From the NCBI RefSeq assembly GCF_003122365.1, contig NZ_CP029254.1:5419501-5483500 (forward strand): a stretch of 64,000 nt of DNA. The letters run 5' to 3'. Positions 34,612-42,614 of this stretch are shown here, piece after piece. The stretch's first letter is position 1. Each line of letters begins with the position of its first letter. The position numbers and the translations under genes are program-made. Below the pieces are notes generated by a model. The model was not told where the DNA came from, did no database searches, and saw nothing but the letters and a program-made list of their open reading frames with translations. The DNA comes from Streptomyces spongiicola (GTDB lineage Bacteria; Actinomycetota; Actinomycetes; Streptomycetales; Streptomycetaceae).

Positions 34612-35457
34612 GTGTTGACGCAGACGACCAGCCGGGTCCTCGGCCCCGACGACCTCGGGGCCGCCCTCGCGGTCCTGGAGAGCGAGCCCGTCGCCAACGC
34701 GTTCGTCACCGCCCGCGTCCAGGTCGCCGGACTCGACCCCTGGCGCCTCGGCGGCGAGATGTGGGGCTGGTACGAGGGCGGCCGGCTGCGCTCGCTCTGC
34801 TACTCCGGCGCCAACCTGGTCCCCATCTGCGCCACCCCCGAGGCCGTCCGGGCCTTCGCCGACCGCGCCCGCAGGGCCGGGCGCCGCTGCTCGTCCGTCG
34901 TCGGCCCGGCGGAGGCCACCGCCCTGCTGTGGAAGCTGCTGGAGCCGGGTTGGGGCCCGGCCCGCGAAGTCCGCGCCCACCAGCCGCTCATGGTCACCGA
35001 GTCCGTCCCCCCGGACATCGAGCCCGATCCGTGTGTGCGGCGCATCGGCAAGGACGAGATGGAGGTGATCATGCCCGCCTGCGTGGCGATGTTCACCGAG
35101 GAGGTCGGCGTCTCCCCGATGGCCGGCGACGGCGGGCTGCTCTACCAGGCCCGGATCGCCGAACTCGTCGGCACGGGCCGCTCCTTCGCGCGGGTCGACG
35201 ACGGCAAGGTCGTCTTCAAGGCCGAGATCGGCGCAGCCACCCCGCTGGCCTGCCAGGTTCAGGGCGTCTGGGTCGCCCCCGAGTACCGCGGGCGGGGACT
35301 GTCCGAGACCGGGATGGCCGCCGTGATCCGCTACGCCCTCGCCGATGTCGCACCGGTCGTCAGCCTGTACGTGAACGACTACAACACCGCGGCCCGCGCG
35401 GCGTACCGCAGGGTGGGGTTCCGCGAGGTCGGTGCGTTCATGAGCGTGCTGTTCTGA
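34612..35457 (+). CDS. GNAT acetyltransferase with N-terminal DUF4081 domain
   Basis: A 281-residue protein. The N-terminal half (LGAALAVLESEPVANAFVTARVQVAGLDPWRLGGEMWGWYEGG) is the DUF4081 type. The C-terminal half is a GNAT fold with the acetyl-CoA loop VAPEYRGRGLSETGMAAVI and VSLYVNDYNTAARAAYRRVGF. GTG 34612 is chosen because GGAGGG ends 7 nt before it; the upstream ATG 34597 is only 2 nt from its own AAGGAG. The target is unknown. The gene regularly follows ispG in Streptomyces and precedes a second GNAT gene. Confidence 0.85.
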   Translation: MLTQTTSRVLGPDDLGAALAVLESEPVANAFVTARVQVAGLDPWRLGGEMWGWYEGGRLRSLCYSGANLVPICATPEAVRAFADRARRAGRRCSSVVGPAEATALLWKLLEPGWGPAREVRAHQPLMVTESVPPDIEPDPCVRRIGKDEMEVIMPACVAMFTEEVGVSPMAGDGGLLYQARIAELVGTGRSFARVDDGKVVFKAEIGAATPLACQVQGVWVAPEYRGRGLSETGMAAVIRYALADVAPVVSLYVNDYNTAARAAYRRVGFREVGAFMSVLF

Positions 35458-35485
35458 GCGGTCGGCGGAGAAGTAGGGTTCCCGC

Positions 35486-36028
35486 ATGGAACACGAGATC
35501 GAGGTGGCGCCGGTCAACCTCGCGGCGCGCGTGGACGACGCCCTCTCCGTGCAGGCCCTCGCCTTCGGCCTGACCGAGGAGGAGGTCGGGATCCGCCGCC
35601 ACATCGTGCTCCGGCACCTGCTCTGCCCCGGCGCCCACGCCCTCGGCGCGACGACCCCCGGGGGCCGTCTGGTGGGCTTCGTGTACGGGATGCCGAACGA
35701 CCGCACCCACTGGTGGTCCACGGTCGTGGAGCCCTACCTGCGCGGCAACGGCGCCGACGACTGGCTGGACGACTCCTTCGTGATCACCGAACTCCATGTC
35801 CACCCCGCCTACCAGGGACGCGGCATCGGCCGGCGGCTGATCACCACCATCACCGACGGCGCCGCGCAGTCCCGCTCCATCCTGTCCGCGATCGACACGG
35901 AGAGCCCGGCCCGCGGGCTGTACCGCGCCCTCGGCTACCGGGACCTCGCCCGCCGGGTCCTCTTCCCCAGCGCCCCGAAGCCCTACGCGGTGATGGGGGC
36001 CCCGCTGCCGCTGCTGCGCGGCGCCTGA
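35486..36028 (+). CDS. GNAT family N-acetyltransferase
   Basis: A 180-residue single-domain acetyltransferase. The acetyl-CoA motif is ELHVHPAYQGRGIGRRLITTI, followed by ILSAIDTESPARGLYRALGYRDL. The N-terminal strand region GGRLVGFVYGMPNDRTHWW is in place. It follows the first GNAT gene by 28 bp and precedes proS. The substrate is not visible. Confidence 0.85.
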   Translation: MEHEIEVAPVNLAARVDDALSVQALAFGLTEEEVGIRRHIVLRHLLCPGAHALGATTPGGRLVGFVYGMPNDRTHWWSTVVEPYLRGNGADDWLDDSFVITELHVHPAYQGRGIGRRLITTITDGAAQSRSILSAIDTESPARGLYRALGYRDLARRVLFPSAPKPYAVMGAPLPLLRGA

Positions 36029-36210
36029 GCGCCCTGCCGTGGGCACGGCCGCCGCTCCATCCCGAGCAGTCGGAGGCAGACGGTCCACACGGTCCCGCCG
36101 CGGGCACGGGGGCCGCTCGGGGCGGAACTGATTTCCGCCCGCCGGTGCCACCCGGCTAACCTCCTGGGCATCACCCTTTCTTGTACGCACGTGTACGCAG
36201 GAGACAATCC

Positions 36211-37905
36211 ATGGCAGCCCAGGTCCAGCGCATGTCCCGTCTGATGGCCAAGACACTGCGCGACGACCCCGCGGACGCCGAGACCCTCAGCCACAAGCTG
36301 CTGGTGCGCGCCGGCTACGTCCGGCGGAACGCGGCGGGCATCTGGAGCTGGCTGCCCCTCGGCATGCGGGTCCTGGAGAACGTCGCCAGGGTCGTCCGCG
36401 AGGAGATGGACGCCATCGGCGCCCAGGAGGTGCTGCTGCCCGCGCTGCTGCCCAAGGAGCCGTACGAGGCGACCGGGCGCTGGGACGAGTACGGCGCCGA
36501 GCTCTTCCGCCTGAAGGACCGCAAGGGCGCGGACTACCTGCTCGGGCCGACGCACGAGGAGATCTTCACCCTGCTGGTGAAGGACCAGTGCACCTCGTAC
36601 AAGGACCTCCCGGTCATCCTCTACCAGATCCAGACGAAGTACCGCGACGAGGCCCGTCCCCGCTCGGGCATCCTGCGCGGCCGCGAGTTCCAGATGAAGG
36701 ACTCCTACTCCTTCGACACCACCGACGAGGGGCTGGCGGAGTCGTACCGGCTGCACCGCGAGGCCTACATCAAGATCTTCCGGCGCCTCGGTCTGGAGCA
36801 CCGCGTCGTCTCCGCCGTCTCCGGCGCGATGGGCGGTTCGGCGTCCGAGGAGTTCCTGGCCCCGGCCCCCGCCGGTGAGGACACCTTCGTCCACTGCCCT
36901 TCCTGCCACTACGCGGCGAACACGGAGGCCGTCACCTTCGCGGTCGCGCCGGCCACCGGGGAGCACGGCCCCGTCGAGGAACTGGACACCCCCGACACCC
37001 CGACCATCGAGACGCTCGCCGACCACCTGGGGGTGCCGGCGTCCGCCACGCTCAAGAACCTGCTCGTGAAGGTCGACGGAGAGATCGTCGCCGTCGGCGT
37101 GCCCGGTGACCGAGAGGTCGACCTCGGCAAGCTCACGGACCGTCTGGCCCCGGCGGCCGTCGAACTGGTCACCGCCGAGGACTTCGCCGGCCGCCCCGAC
37201 CTGGTGCGCGGATACGTCGGCCCGCAGGGCCTGGACAAGGTCCGCTACCTCGCCGATCCGCGCGTCGCCCCGGGCACCGCCTGGATCACCGGTGCCAACA
37301 AGCAGGACAAGCACGCCCGGAACGTCGTCTCCGGCCGCGACTTCGAGGTCGACGAGTACCTGGACGTGGTCGTCGTCGAGGACGGGGACCCGTGCCCCGC
37401 CTGCGGTGCCGGGCTGAAGCTGGACCGGGCGATCGAGATCGGCCACATCTTCCAGCTGGGCCGCAAGTACGCGGACGCCTTCCAGCTCGACGTCCTGGGC
37501 CAGAACGGCAAGCCGGTCCGGGTGACCATGGGCTCGTACGGCATCGGCGTCTCCCGCGCGGTGGCCGCCCTCGCCGAGCAGCACGCCGACGAGCAGGGCC
37601 TGTGCTGGCCCGCCGAGATCGCCCCGGCGGACGTCCACGTCGTCGCCGCGGGCAAGGCGCTCCAGACCGGGTTCGCCCTCGACGTGGCCGAGAAGCTCGG
37701 CGCGGCGGGTGTGCGGGTGCTCGTGGACGACCGGGCCGGTGTCTCCCCGGGGGTGAAGTTCACCGACGCCGAGCTGATCGGTGTACCGAAGATCCTGGTG
37801 GCGGGCCGCCGGTCCGGCGAGGGCGTCCTGGAGCTCAAGGACCGCCGCACGGGCGAGCGCGAGGAGCTGACGGCGGAGGAGGCCGTCGCGCGCCTCACCG
37901 CCTGA
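36211..37905 (+). CDS. proS: Prolyl-tRNA synthetase, bacterial type with editing domain
   Basis: A 564-residue class II synthetase. Motif 1 region is LGMRVLENVARVVREEMDAIGAQEVLLPAL, motif 2 is TKYRDEARPRSGILRGREFQMKDSYSF and motif 3 is GSYGIGVSRAVAALAEQ. The inserted editing (INS/YbaK-like) domain covers about residues 230-400 and includes LKNLLVKVDGEIVAVGVPGDREVD. Two CxxC pairs are seen (HCPSCHYAAN and DPCPACGAGL). ATG 36211 has AGGAGA 6 nt upstream; an earlier in-frame ATG at 36181 lacks one. Confidence 0.96.
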   Translation: MAAQVQRMSRLMAKTLRDDPADAETLSHKLLVRAGYVRRNAAGIWSWLPLGMRVLENVARVVREEMDAIGAQEVLLPALLPKEPYEATGRWDEYGAELFRLKDRKGADYLLGPTHEEIFTLLVKDQCTSYKDLPVILYQIQTKYRDEARPRSGILRGREFQMKDSYSFDTTDEGLAESYRLHREAYIKIFRRLGLEHRVVSAVSGAMGGSASEEFLAPAPAGEDTFVHCPSCHYAANTEAVTFAVAPATGEHGPVEELDTPDTPTIETLADHLGVPASATLKNLLVKVDGEIVAVGVPGDREVDLGKLTDRLAPAAVELVTAEDFAGRPDLVRGYVGPQGLDKVRYLADPRVAPGTAWITGANKQDKHARNVVSGRDFEVDEYLDVVVVEDGDPCPACGAGLKLDRAIEIGHIFQLGRKYADAFQLDVLGQNGKPVRVTMGSYGIGVSRAVAALAEQHADEQGLCWPAEIAPADVHVVAAGKALQTGFALDVAEKLGAAGVRVLVDDRAGVSPGVKFTDAELIGVPKILVAGRRSGEGVLELKDRRTGEREELTAEEAVARLTA

Positions 37906-37950
37906 GCGAGGCGCGGGCCCGCGTCAGGCCCCGGGGCCGGGAAGGCAGTA

Positions 37951-37980
37951 CGCCTCCCCGGCCGGGAGGCCGGGGAGGCG
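37951..37980 (+). terminator. Terminator after proS
   Basis: A 13-bp perfect GC stem (37951-37963 with 37968-37980) and a GGGA tetraloop, 45 nt after the stop. It can serve both strands because the next gene is convergent. Confidence 0.75.
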
Positions 37981-38312
37981 GCGCGGGTTCCGGGCCGGTG
38001 GACCGCGGTGCAGGCACCGGCTCGTGGAGTGGTGGGTCGCGCACCGGCCTGCCCGGGGCTCGGCGAGGGCGGTGGGACGCAACCTGCTGCCCCGTTCCCG
38101 CGGCCCCGCTGACCACCGGCCCCCTCCCGCCACCCGCCGTGCCCGCGTCCTTCGGCCCTCCCGCCCGCGCGGGTCCTGCTCTTGCCCGGGATGCCGCGGA
38201 GCCGGCGGTGTCGGTGAGGTACGGATCCTGCGGGTCCTGCCCTCGCGGGGGACGCCGTTCACGCCGGGTGGGAGCCGCCCGGTGTGCGGCCGCCGGTGCC
38301 CCGGGCGGCCGT
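37981..38312. other. Non-coding gap between convergent genes
   Basis: About 330 bp of GC-rich sequence between the proS terminator and the stop of the kinase-like gene. No gene, RNA or repeat array is evident. Confidence 0.5.
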
Positions 38313-39185
38313 TCACAGCCAGCCGGCGAACTCCAGCGACAGCTCGCCCTCGGAGTGCCGGCCCGCGGCGATCGCCCGGGTACCCGACTCCACCGCGCGG
38401 AACAGCGTCCAGCCGCGCAGCCGGTCGCGGTCGACGTCCAGCGAGTCCGCGAGCCGGTTCACCCGGCGGCGGGCCGCGGAGGCGCCCGAGGCGGCGGCGA
38501 CCAGGTCCTCGACCCGGTCCCGGGCCAGTCGCGCCAGGTCGTACGCCCGCTCGCCCACCAGCGGCTCCGGCCCCACGGCCAGCCATGGAGCGCGGTCGCC
38601 GGCGAGCACCTTGCTCTGCCGGAAGTTGCCGTGCAGCAGCAGCGACTCGGGGGCGCCCGCGAGCAGTTCCCCGCGCGCGGTCAGCGCCGCCTCGAGCAGC
38701 GCCCGCGGCGCCGTACCCGCGCGGTCCGACAGCGCCGACACCTGACGTGCCGTGCGCTCGGCCACGGTCTCGAAGGCATGGCCGGGGGGCGGCTCCACCC
38801 ACAGCCGCCGCACCGTGCCCGCGGCCTCCAGCAGCGCCTTGGCCTCCGGGAGCGAGCGTACGGACTGCTCGGGGTGCAGCCGCTCCAGCAGCAGCGCGCC
38901 TCCGGAGCCGCCCAGCAGCCGCACCGCCCCGAACCCGTCCCAGTGCGCGAGGGCCGCCCGCTCCAGCTCCGGCGCCGCGAGGGACGGCACCAGCTTGAGC
39001 GCCGCCGGGGTGCCGTCCTGCCGCCTCACAAGGACGACCAGGCTGCTCCGGCCGCCGGGCACCATCACCCGCTCGACCTCCAGGCCGCCGCGGGCGGCCG
39101 CCTGCTCCACGAGTTCCGGGAGCCGCCCGGTCCACTCGTCGTCGCCCAGTGCCCGCACCAGCCGCCGGGGCGGTTCGAAACCCAT
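38313..39185 (-). CDS. APH(6)/hydroxyurea phosphotransferase-like protein, predicted pseudokinase
   Basis: A 290-residue protein with the fold of the streptomycin-6 / hydroxyurea phosphotransferase family. The frame ALKLVPSLAAPELERAALAHWDGFGAVRLLG and WLAVGPEPLVGERAYDLARL align well, and the N-lobe lysine (K64) is kept. The three catalytic residues of the family are lost: HGD is HGN (N187), the Asn five residues on is K192, and the metal-binding Asp of IDPKP is G205 in VGPEP. Phosphotransfer is therefore unlikely. ATG 39185 follows AAGGGAA. The reading frame is intact over its whole length, so it looks kept for another role, such as binding. Confidence 0.82.
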   Translation of the reverse strand: MGFEPPRRLVRALGDDEWTGRLPELVEQAAARGGLEVERVMVPGGRSSLVVLVRRQDGTPAALKLVPSLAAPELERAALAHWDGFGAVRLLGGSGGALLLERLHPEQSVRSLPEAKALLEAAGTVRRLWVEPPPGHAFETVAERTARQVSALSDRAGTAPRALLEAALTARGELLAGAPESLLLHGNFRQSKVLAGDRAPWLAVGPEPLVGERAYDLARLARDRVEDLVAAASGASAARRRVNRLADSLDVDRDRLRGWTLFRAVESGTRAIAAGRHSEGELSLEFAGWL

Positions 39186-39202
39186 GTGCGCGTCGTTCCC
39201 TT

Positions 39203-39631
39203 TCACTGAGTCGCGGCTCGCTCGACCAGGCCCGGGAAGGCCACGCCGGCGCCGCGCCATCGCGCCGCCCGCACCGCCGCCTCGCGCAGCGCGGCGGCGG
39301 CGTCCTGCCGCAGCGGGCCTCGCGCGGCCCGTACCAGATCGGAGTAGACGGCCGCGATCCGGTCCTCCAGTACCGCGGCGAGCCGTGCCGCGGCCGCCGG
39401 GTCGGGTACCGCGAACGGCAGAGTGTAGGCGGCCCGCGCGGCTGCGGGCCTTCCGCCGAGGTCGCGGACCGTGCGCTCCAGGGTGTCCCGGCGGGCCCGG
39501 TGCGCCGCGAGGGCCGCCAGGGCATCGGGGCGGCGGGTCTCGCCGGCCCGGCCCCCGACCACGCCGTAGCCGTACACGGCGGCGTGCTCCGCCGCCAGGG
39601 CGGCCTGCGCCGCGACCAGCGCGTCGCTCAT
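39203..39631 (-). CDS. DUF4439 ferritin-like domain protein
   Basis: A 142-residue, almost fully helical protein of the ferritin-like DUF4439 type (ALVAAQAALAAEHAAVYGYGVVGGR ... LEDRIAAVYSDLVRAARG). The repeated Glu-x-x-His-like helices suggest a four-helix bundle, but metal ligands are not certain. Its ATG (39631) overlaps the last base of the lipoprotein stop (TGATG), so it is translationally coupled to it. It ends 17 bp before the kinase-like gene. Function unknown. Confidence 0.8.
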   Translation of the reverse strand: MSDALVAAQAALAAEHAAVYGYGVVGGRAGETRRPDALAALAAHRARRDTLERTVRDLGGRPAAARAAYTLPFAVPDPAAAARLAAVLEDRIAAVYSDLVRAARGPLRQDAAAALREAAVRAARWRGAGVAFPGLVERAATQ

Positions 39632-40261
39632 CAGCGGGACCCTTCCGTCAGCAGATAGGCGTGGACCGCGCCGGCGGCGGCGACCGACGCCAGCAGCCGG
39701 GCGTACTCCGGTGGGGCGGCGCTCAGCGCGGCGGCGTGCCCGTCGGCGGTCCTCCGCTCGGCCGCGGCGAGTTCGCGCACGGCCGCCCCGGCGTCGGCGC
39801 ACCGGGGCAGCGGGGGCCGCCGGGGGACGACGCGCGGACGCGCCGGCCCGGAGCGGCCGGCGCCGGGGGAGACCGGGAGGGGGGAGACCGGCGCGGGGGG
39901 GCACGCGCGGGGGAGGACCTGGCGGGGACGGCGGCCGGGACGCCGAGGGGGCGGGCCGGGTCCGGGGCGGGAGCCGCGACCCGGTCGGTGCGAGCGCCTC
40001 GACATGCCGCACGACCTCGGAGCGCAACGGCGACAGGCGCGCGGCCAGGGCGGGATGCGCCGTCAGCACCGCGTCGTAGCGCAGCAGCAGGGCGCCGCTC
40101 AGCTCGGCTCCGCGCTCGCGCAGCACGGTCTCCGCCGATTCGCTCCGGAGCGTCGCGCGCCGCGGGCCGGACTCGTTCGGCGAACACCCGGTCAGCGCCG
40201 CGGCGGCGGCCGCCCCGGCGGCCAGGAGCGCACGTCTGGCCGTCGTACCCGTGCGGTCCAC
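39631..40261 (-). pseudogene. Frame-disrupted lipoprotein gene
   Basis: The gene starts at GTG 40261 with GAGGAGAG upstream and reads a lipoprotein signal (RRALLAAGAAAAAALTGC, lipobox LTGC), then a helical part to HVEALAP. After a proline-rich linker, the coding signal continues in another frame with AAVRELAAAERRTADGHAAAL, then APPEYARLLASVAAAGAVHAYLLTEGSR up to the stop at 39631. Third-base composition suggests two shifts between about 39995 and 39895, one of them at a run of seven G (39895-39901). Either the gene is broken or the sequence has errors in this GC-rich linker. The intact form would be a surface lipoprotein coupled to the DUF4439 gene. Confidence 0.7.
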
Positions 40262-40326
40262 CTGGTCTCTCCTCGGGCCGTGGGGCGCGGTCACCCGATC
40301 GGGTGGATGCCGCCTTGATGTGATCA

Positions 40327-40348
40327 CCGCAGGCGAGCGTACCTGCGG
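40327..40348. promoter_or_regulatory. 7-bp inverted repeat in the rimP / lipoprotein divergent gap
   Basis: CCGCAGG (40327-40333) and CCTGCGG (40342-40348) face each other across 8 nt, between the two divergent starts. This could be an operator or a leader hairpin; no partner is known. Confidence 0.3.
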
Positions 40349-40449
40349 GTCATCGGCGGGTGGACGGCAACACCCCCCGCGACCGGTTACCCTTTGTGCG
40401 GACACACGACGAAACCCACAACAGCACACGCGGCCGAGGAGTCACCCGG

Positions 40450-40974
40450 ATGAGCACCACCCAGAGCGAGAGGCTGCGCGGACTGCTCGAACCGCTCGTC
40501 AGCGCCGCGGACCTGGATCTGGAAGAGATCGAACTGTCCCGGGCAGGCCGCCGCCGTGTGCTCCGCGTCGTCGTGGATTCCGAGCAGGGCGTCGATCTCG
40601 ACGCCTGCGCCGAGCTGAGCCGCGCCATCTCCGACCGGCTCGACGAGAGCGACGCCATGGGCGAGGGCGAGTACCAGCTCGAAGTGACCTCCCCCGGGGC
40701 CGAGCGCCCGCTCGAGGAGCACCGCCACTACGTGCGCGCCAGGGGCCGGCTCGCCCGGTTCCACCTGACCGCCCCGGAGGGCGGCCCCGGTGGGGAACTG
40801 GTCGCCCGGATCCTCGACGTCGACGACGAGGGCCTCGACCTGGAGGTGCCGGGTGTGAAGGGGCGCAGGCCCACCTCCCGCAGGCTCGCCTTCGGCGAGA
40901 TCGCCGGGGCGCGCGTGGAGCTGGAGTTCAACCGCAAGGACACCGACGGCGTTCAGAAAGAAGAGGAGGCGTAG
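40450..40974 (+). CDS. rimP: Ribosome maturation factor RimP
   Basis: A 174-residue factor for 30S subunit maturation. The N-terminal domain has LLEPLVSAADLDLEEIELSRAGRRRVLRVVVDSEQGVDLDACAELSRAIS, and YQLEVTSPGAERPL is the family hallmark. The C-terminal Sm-like barrel follows (VELEFNRKDTDG). ATG 40450 has GAGGAG 8 nt upstream. It is the first gene of the nusA-infB operon; the stop is 2 bp from the nusA start. Confidence 0.95.
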   Translation: MSTTQSERLRGLLEPLVSAADLDLEEIELSRAGRRRVLRVVVDSEQGVDLDACAELSRAISDRLDESDAMGEGEYQLEVTSPGAERPLEEHRHYVRARGRLARFHLTAPEGGPGGELVARILDVDDEGLDLEVPGVKGRRPTSRRLAFGEIAGARVELEFNRKDTDGVQKEEEA

Positions 40975-40976
40975 CC

Positions 40977-41984
40977 ATGGACATCGACGTGAAGCTCCTG
41001 AGGGGCTTGGCGCAGGAGAAGGAGATTGCCTTCGACCTGCTGGTCGACGCCATCGAGTCGGCCCTCCTCATCGCGTACCACCGCACCGAGGGCAGCCGCC
41101 GGCACGCTCGGGTCGAGCTGAACCGCCAGACCGGTCACGTGACGGTGTGGGCCAAGGAGGACCCGTCGGAACTCGAGGAGGGCCAGGAGCCACGCGAGTT
41201 CGACGACACCCCGCACGACTTCGGCCGGATCGCGGCCTCCACCGCCCGCCAGGTCATCCAGCAGCGGCTGCGCGACGCCGAGAACGACGTCACCTTCGGT
41301 GAGTACGCCCGCCGCGAGGGCGACATCGTGGCGGGTCAGGTCCAGCAGGGCAAGGACCCGAAGAACGTGCTGGTCAAGCTGGACGACAAGCTGGAGGCCA
41401 TCCTGCCGGTGCAGGAGCAGGTGCCGGGTGAGGAGTACTCCCACGGGCTGCGGCTGCGCACCTACGTCGTACGGGTGGCCAAGGGGGTGCGCGGTCCTTC
41501 CGTCACCCTGTCGAGGACGCATCCCAACCTGGTGAAGAAGCTCTTCGCGCTCGAGGTACCGGAGATCGCCGACGGTTCGGTCGAGATCGCGGCCATCGCC
41601 CGCGAGGCCGGACACCGGACCAAGATCGCCGTGCGGTCCACCCGCAGCGGCCTGAACGCCAAGGGCGCGTGCATCGGCCCGATGGGCGGCCGGGTGCGCA
41701 ACGTCATGGCCGAGCTGCACGGCGAGAAGATCGACATCGTGGACTGGTCGGACGACCCGGCGGAGATGGTCGCCAACGCGCTGTCCCCGGCCCGGGTCTC
41801 CAAGGTCGAGGTCGTCGACCTCGGCGCCAGGTCCGCCCGGGTGACGGTCCCCGACTACCAGCTGTCACTCGCCATCGGCAAGGAGGGGCAGAACGCCCGG
41901 CTCGCCGCCCGGCTCACCGGCTGGCGGATCGACATCCGGCCGGACACCGAACAGTCTGCCGGGCAGCCCGCCGGGCAGAGCTGA
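40977..41984 (+). CDS. nusA: Transcription termination/antitermination factor NusA
   Basis: A 335-residue NusA. The N-terminal RNA polymerase-binding domain is MDIDVKLLRGLAQEKEIAFDLLVDAIESALLIAYHRTEG. The S1 domain is around EGDIVAGQVQQGKDPKNVLVKLDDKLEAILPVQEQVPGE. Two KH domains follow (SRTHPNLVKKLFALEVPEIADGSVEI and GPMGGRVRNVMAELHGEKIDIVDW). It lacks the acidic C-terminal repeats of the enterobacterial protein, as expected in actinomycetes. GAGGAGG lies just before ATG 40977. Confidence 0.96.
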   Translation: MDIDVKLLRGLAQEKEIAFDLLVDAIESALLIAYHRTEGSRRHARVELNRQTGHVTVWAKEDPSELEEGQEPREFDDTPHDFGRIAASTARQVIQQRLRDAENDVTFGEYARREGDIVAGQVQQGKDPKNVLVKLDDKLEAILPVQEQVPGEEYSHGLRLRTYVVRVAKGVRGPSVTLSRTHPNLVKKLFALEVPEIADGSVEIAAIAREAGHRTKIAVRSTRSGLNAKGACIGPMGGRVRNVMAELHGEKIDIVDWSDDPAEMVANALSPARVSKVEVVDLGARSARVTVPDYQLSLAIGKEGQNARLAARLTGWRIDIRPDTEQSAGQPAGQS

Positions 41985-42165
41985 TCCGGGCCGTGGCCGT
42001 CCGGGGGCGGAGCGCGGGTCGCTCCCTCCCCGGTCCGGTGCGCCGGGGAACGGATCGGCGCGCGGACTCGTTCCGTAGCCGGGGGATCGCCGAGAGTTTT
42101 GAGCCATCAGATGTTCGATTCTTGCCCCGGAGGGGTGGGGTCGGTACGGGGAGGTAGACTTGGAC

Positions 42166-42456
42166 GTGTCTGGTCGGACGCCTGTCCGCGCATGCCCCGA
42201 GCGAACCTGCGTGGGGTGTCGGGAGCGAACGGCCAAGCGCGATCTACTGCGCATCGTGGCGGTCGAGGGTGTGTGCGTCCCCGATCATCGCGGTACGCTG
42301 CCCGGCCGGGGTGCTTATGTGCACCCCGCCTCGGTCTGTCTCGACCTGGCGGTTCGCCGTCGGGCGTTCCCGAGGGCCCTCAGGGCCCGGGGGCCGCTCG
42401 ACACCGCGGACCTACGCCGTGCCGTCGAGGCGGCGGCGGCCCAGGCCGCACCGTAG
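42166..42456 (+). CDS. ylxR: YlxR family RNA-binding protein
   Basis: A 96-residue protein of the YlxR (DUF448) family. The hallmark is CPERTCVGCRERTAKRDLLRIVAVEG, then the GRGAY loop (LPGRGAYVHPASVCLDLAVRRRAFPRALR). It occupies its usual slot between nusA and infB. Relatives bind RNA and have been linked to rnpB regulation. I chose GTG 42166 (VSGRTPVRACPERTC); a TTG at 42160 sits closer to GGGAGG and would add two residues. Confidence 0.9.
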   Translation: MSGRTPVRACPERTCVGCRERTAKRDLLRIVAVEGVCVPDHRGTLPGRGAYVHPASVCLDLAVRRRAFPRALRARGPLDTADLRRAVEAAAAQAAP

Positions 42457-42533
42457 GAAGAAGCACGAAGCAGCACCGCACGGATCCCCGTGCGGTCAGG
42501 TACCTCGCGAGTCGGAAGTAGGTCGAGATTGCG

Positions 42534-42610
42534 ATGAGCACTCGATGAGTACGCGATGAGTACGCCCATGAAGTAGCGACGGTCCGGCGGTAACCCGGAC
42601 CTAAAAGGAG
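42534..42610 (+). promoter_or_regulatory. infB leader: three overlapping micro-ORFs and a hairpin before the ribosome site
   Basis: Three tiny frames chain through ATGA overlaps: 42534-42548 (MSTR), 42545-42559 (MSTR) and 42556-42576 (MSTPMK). They come from a tandem repeat of CGATGAGTACG. A 7-bp hairpin (GGTCCGG 42581-42587 with CCGGACC 42595-42601) follows. Next comes the infB ribosome site AAAAGGAG (42603-42610) with GTG at 42615. The first micro-ORF has AGGTCGAG about 6 nt upstream. Whether they are translated is unknown; the arrangement suggests translation-dependent control of infB. Confidence 0.5.
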
Positions 42611-42614
42611 CGAA

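Noticed and set aside
32989..35721. A 910-codon open frame on the minus strand across ispG and the GNAT genes, and a similar 865-codon frame opposite infB (43553-46150)
   Set aside because: In very GC-rich DNA the opposite strand of real genes stays open. The translations are Gly/Val/Asp/Arg-rich with no domains, and the plus-strand genes are clear.
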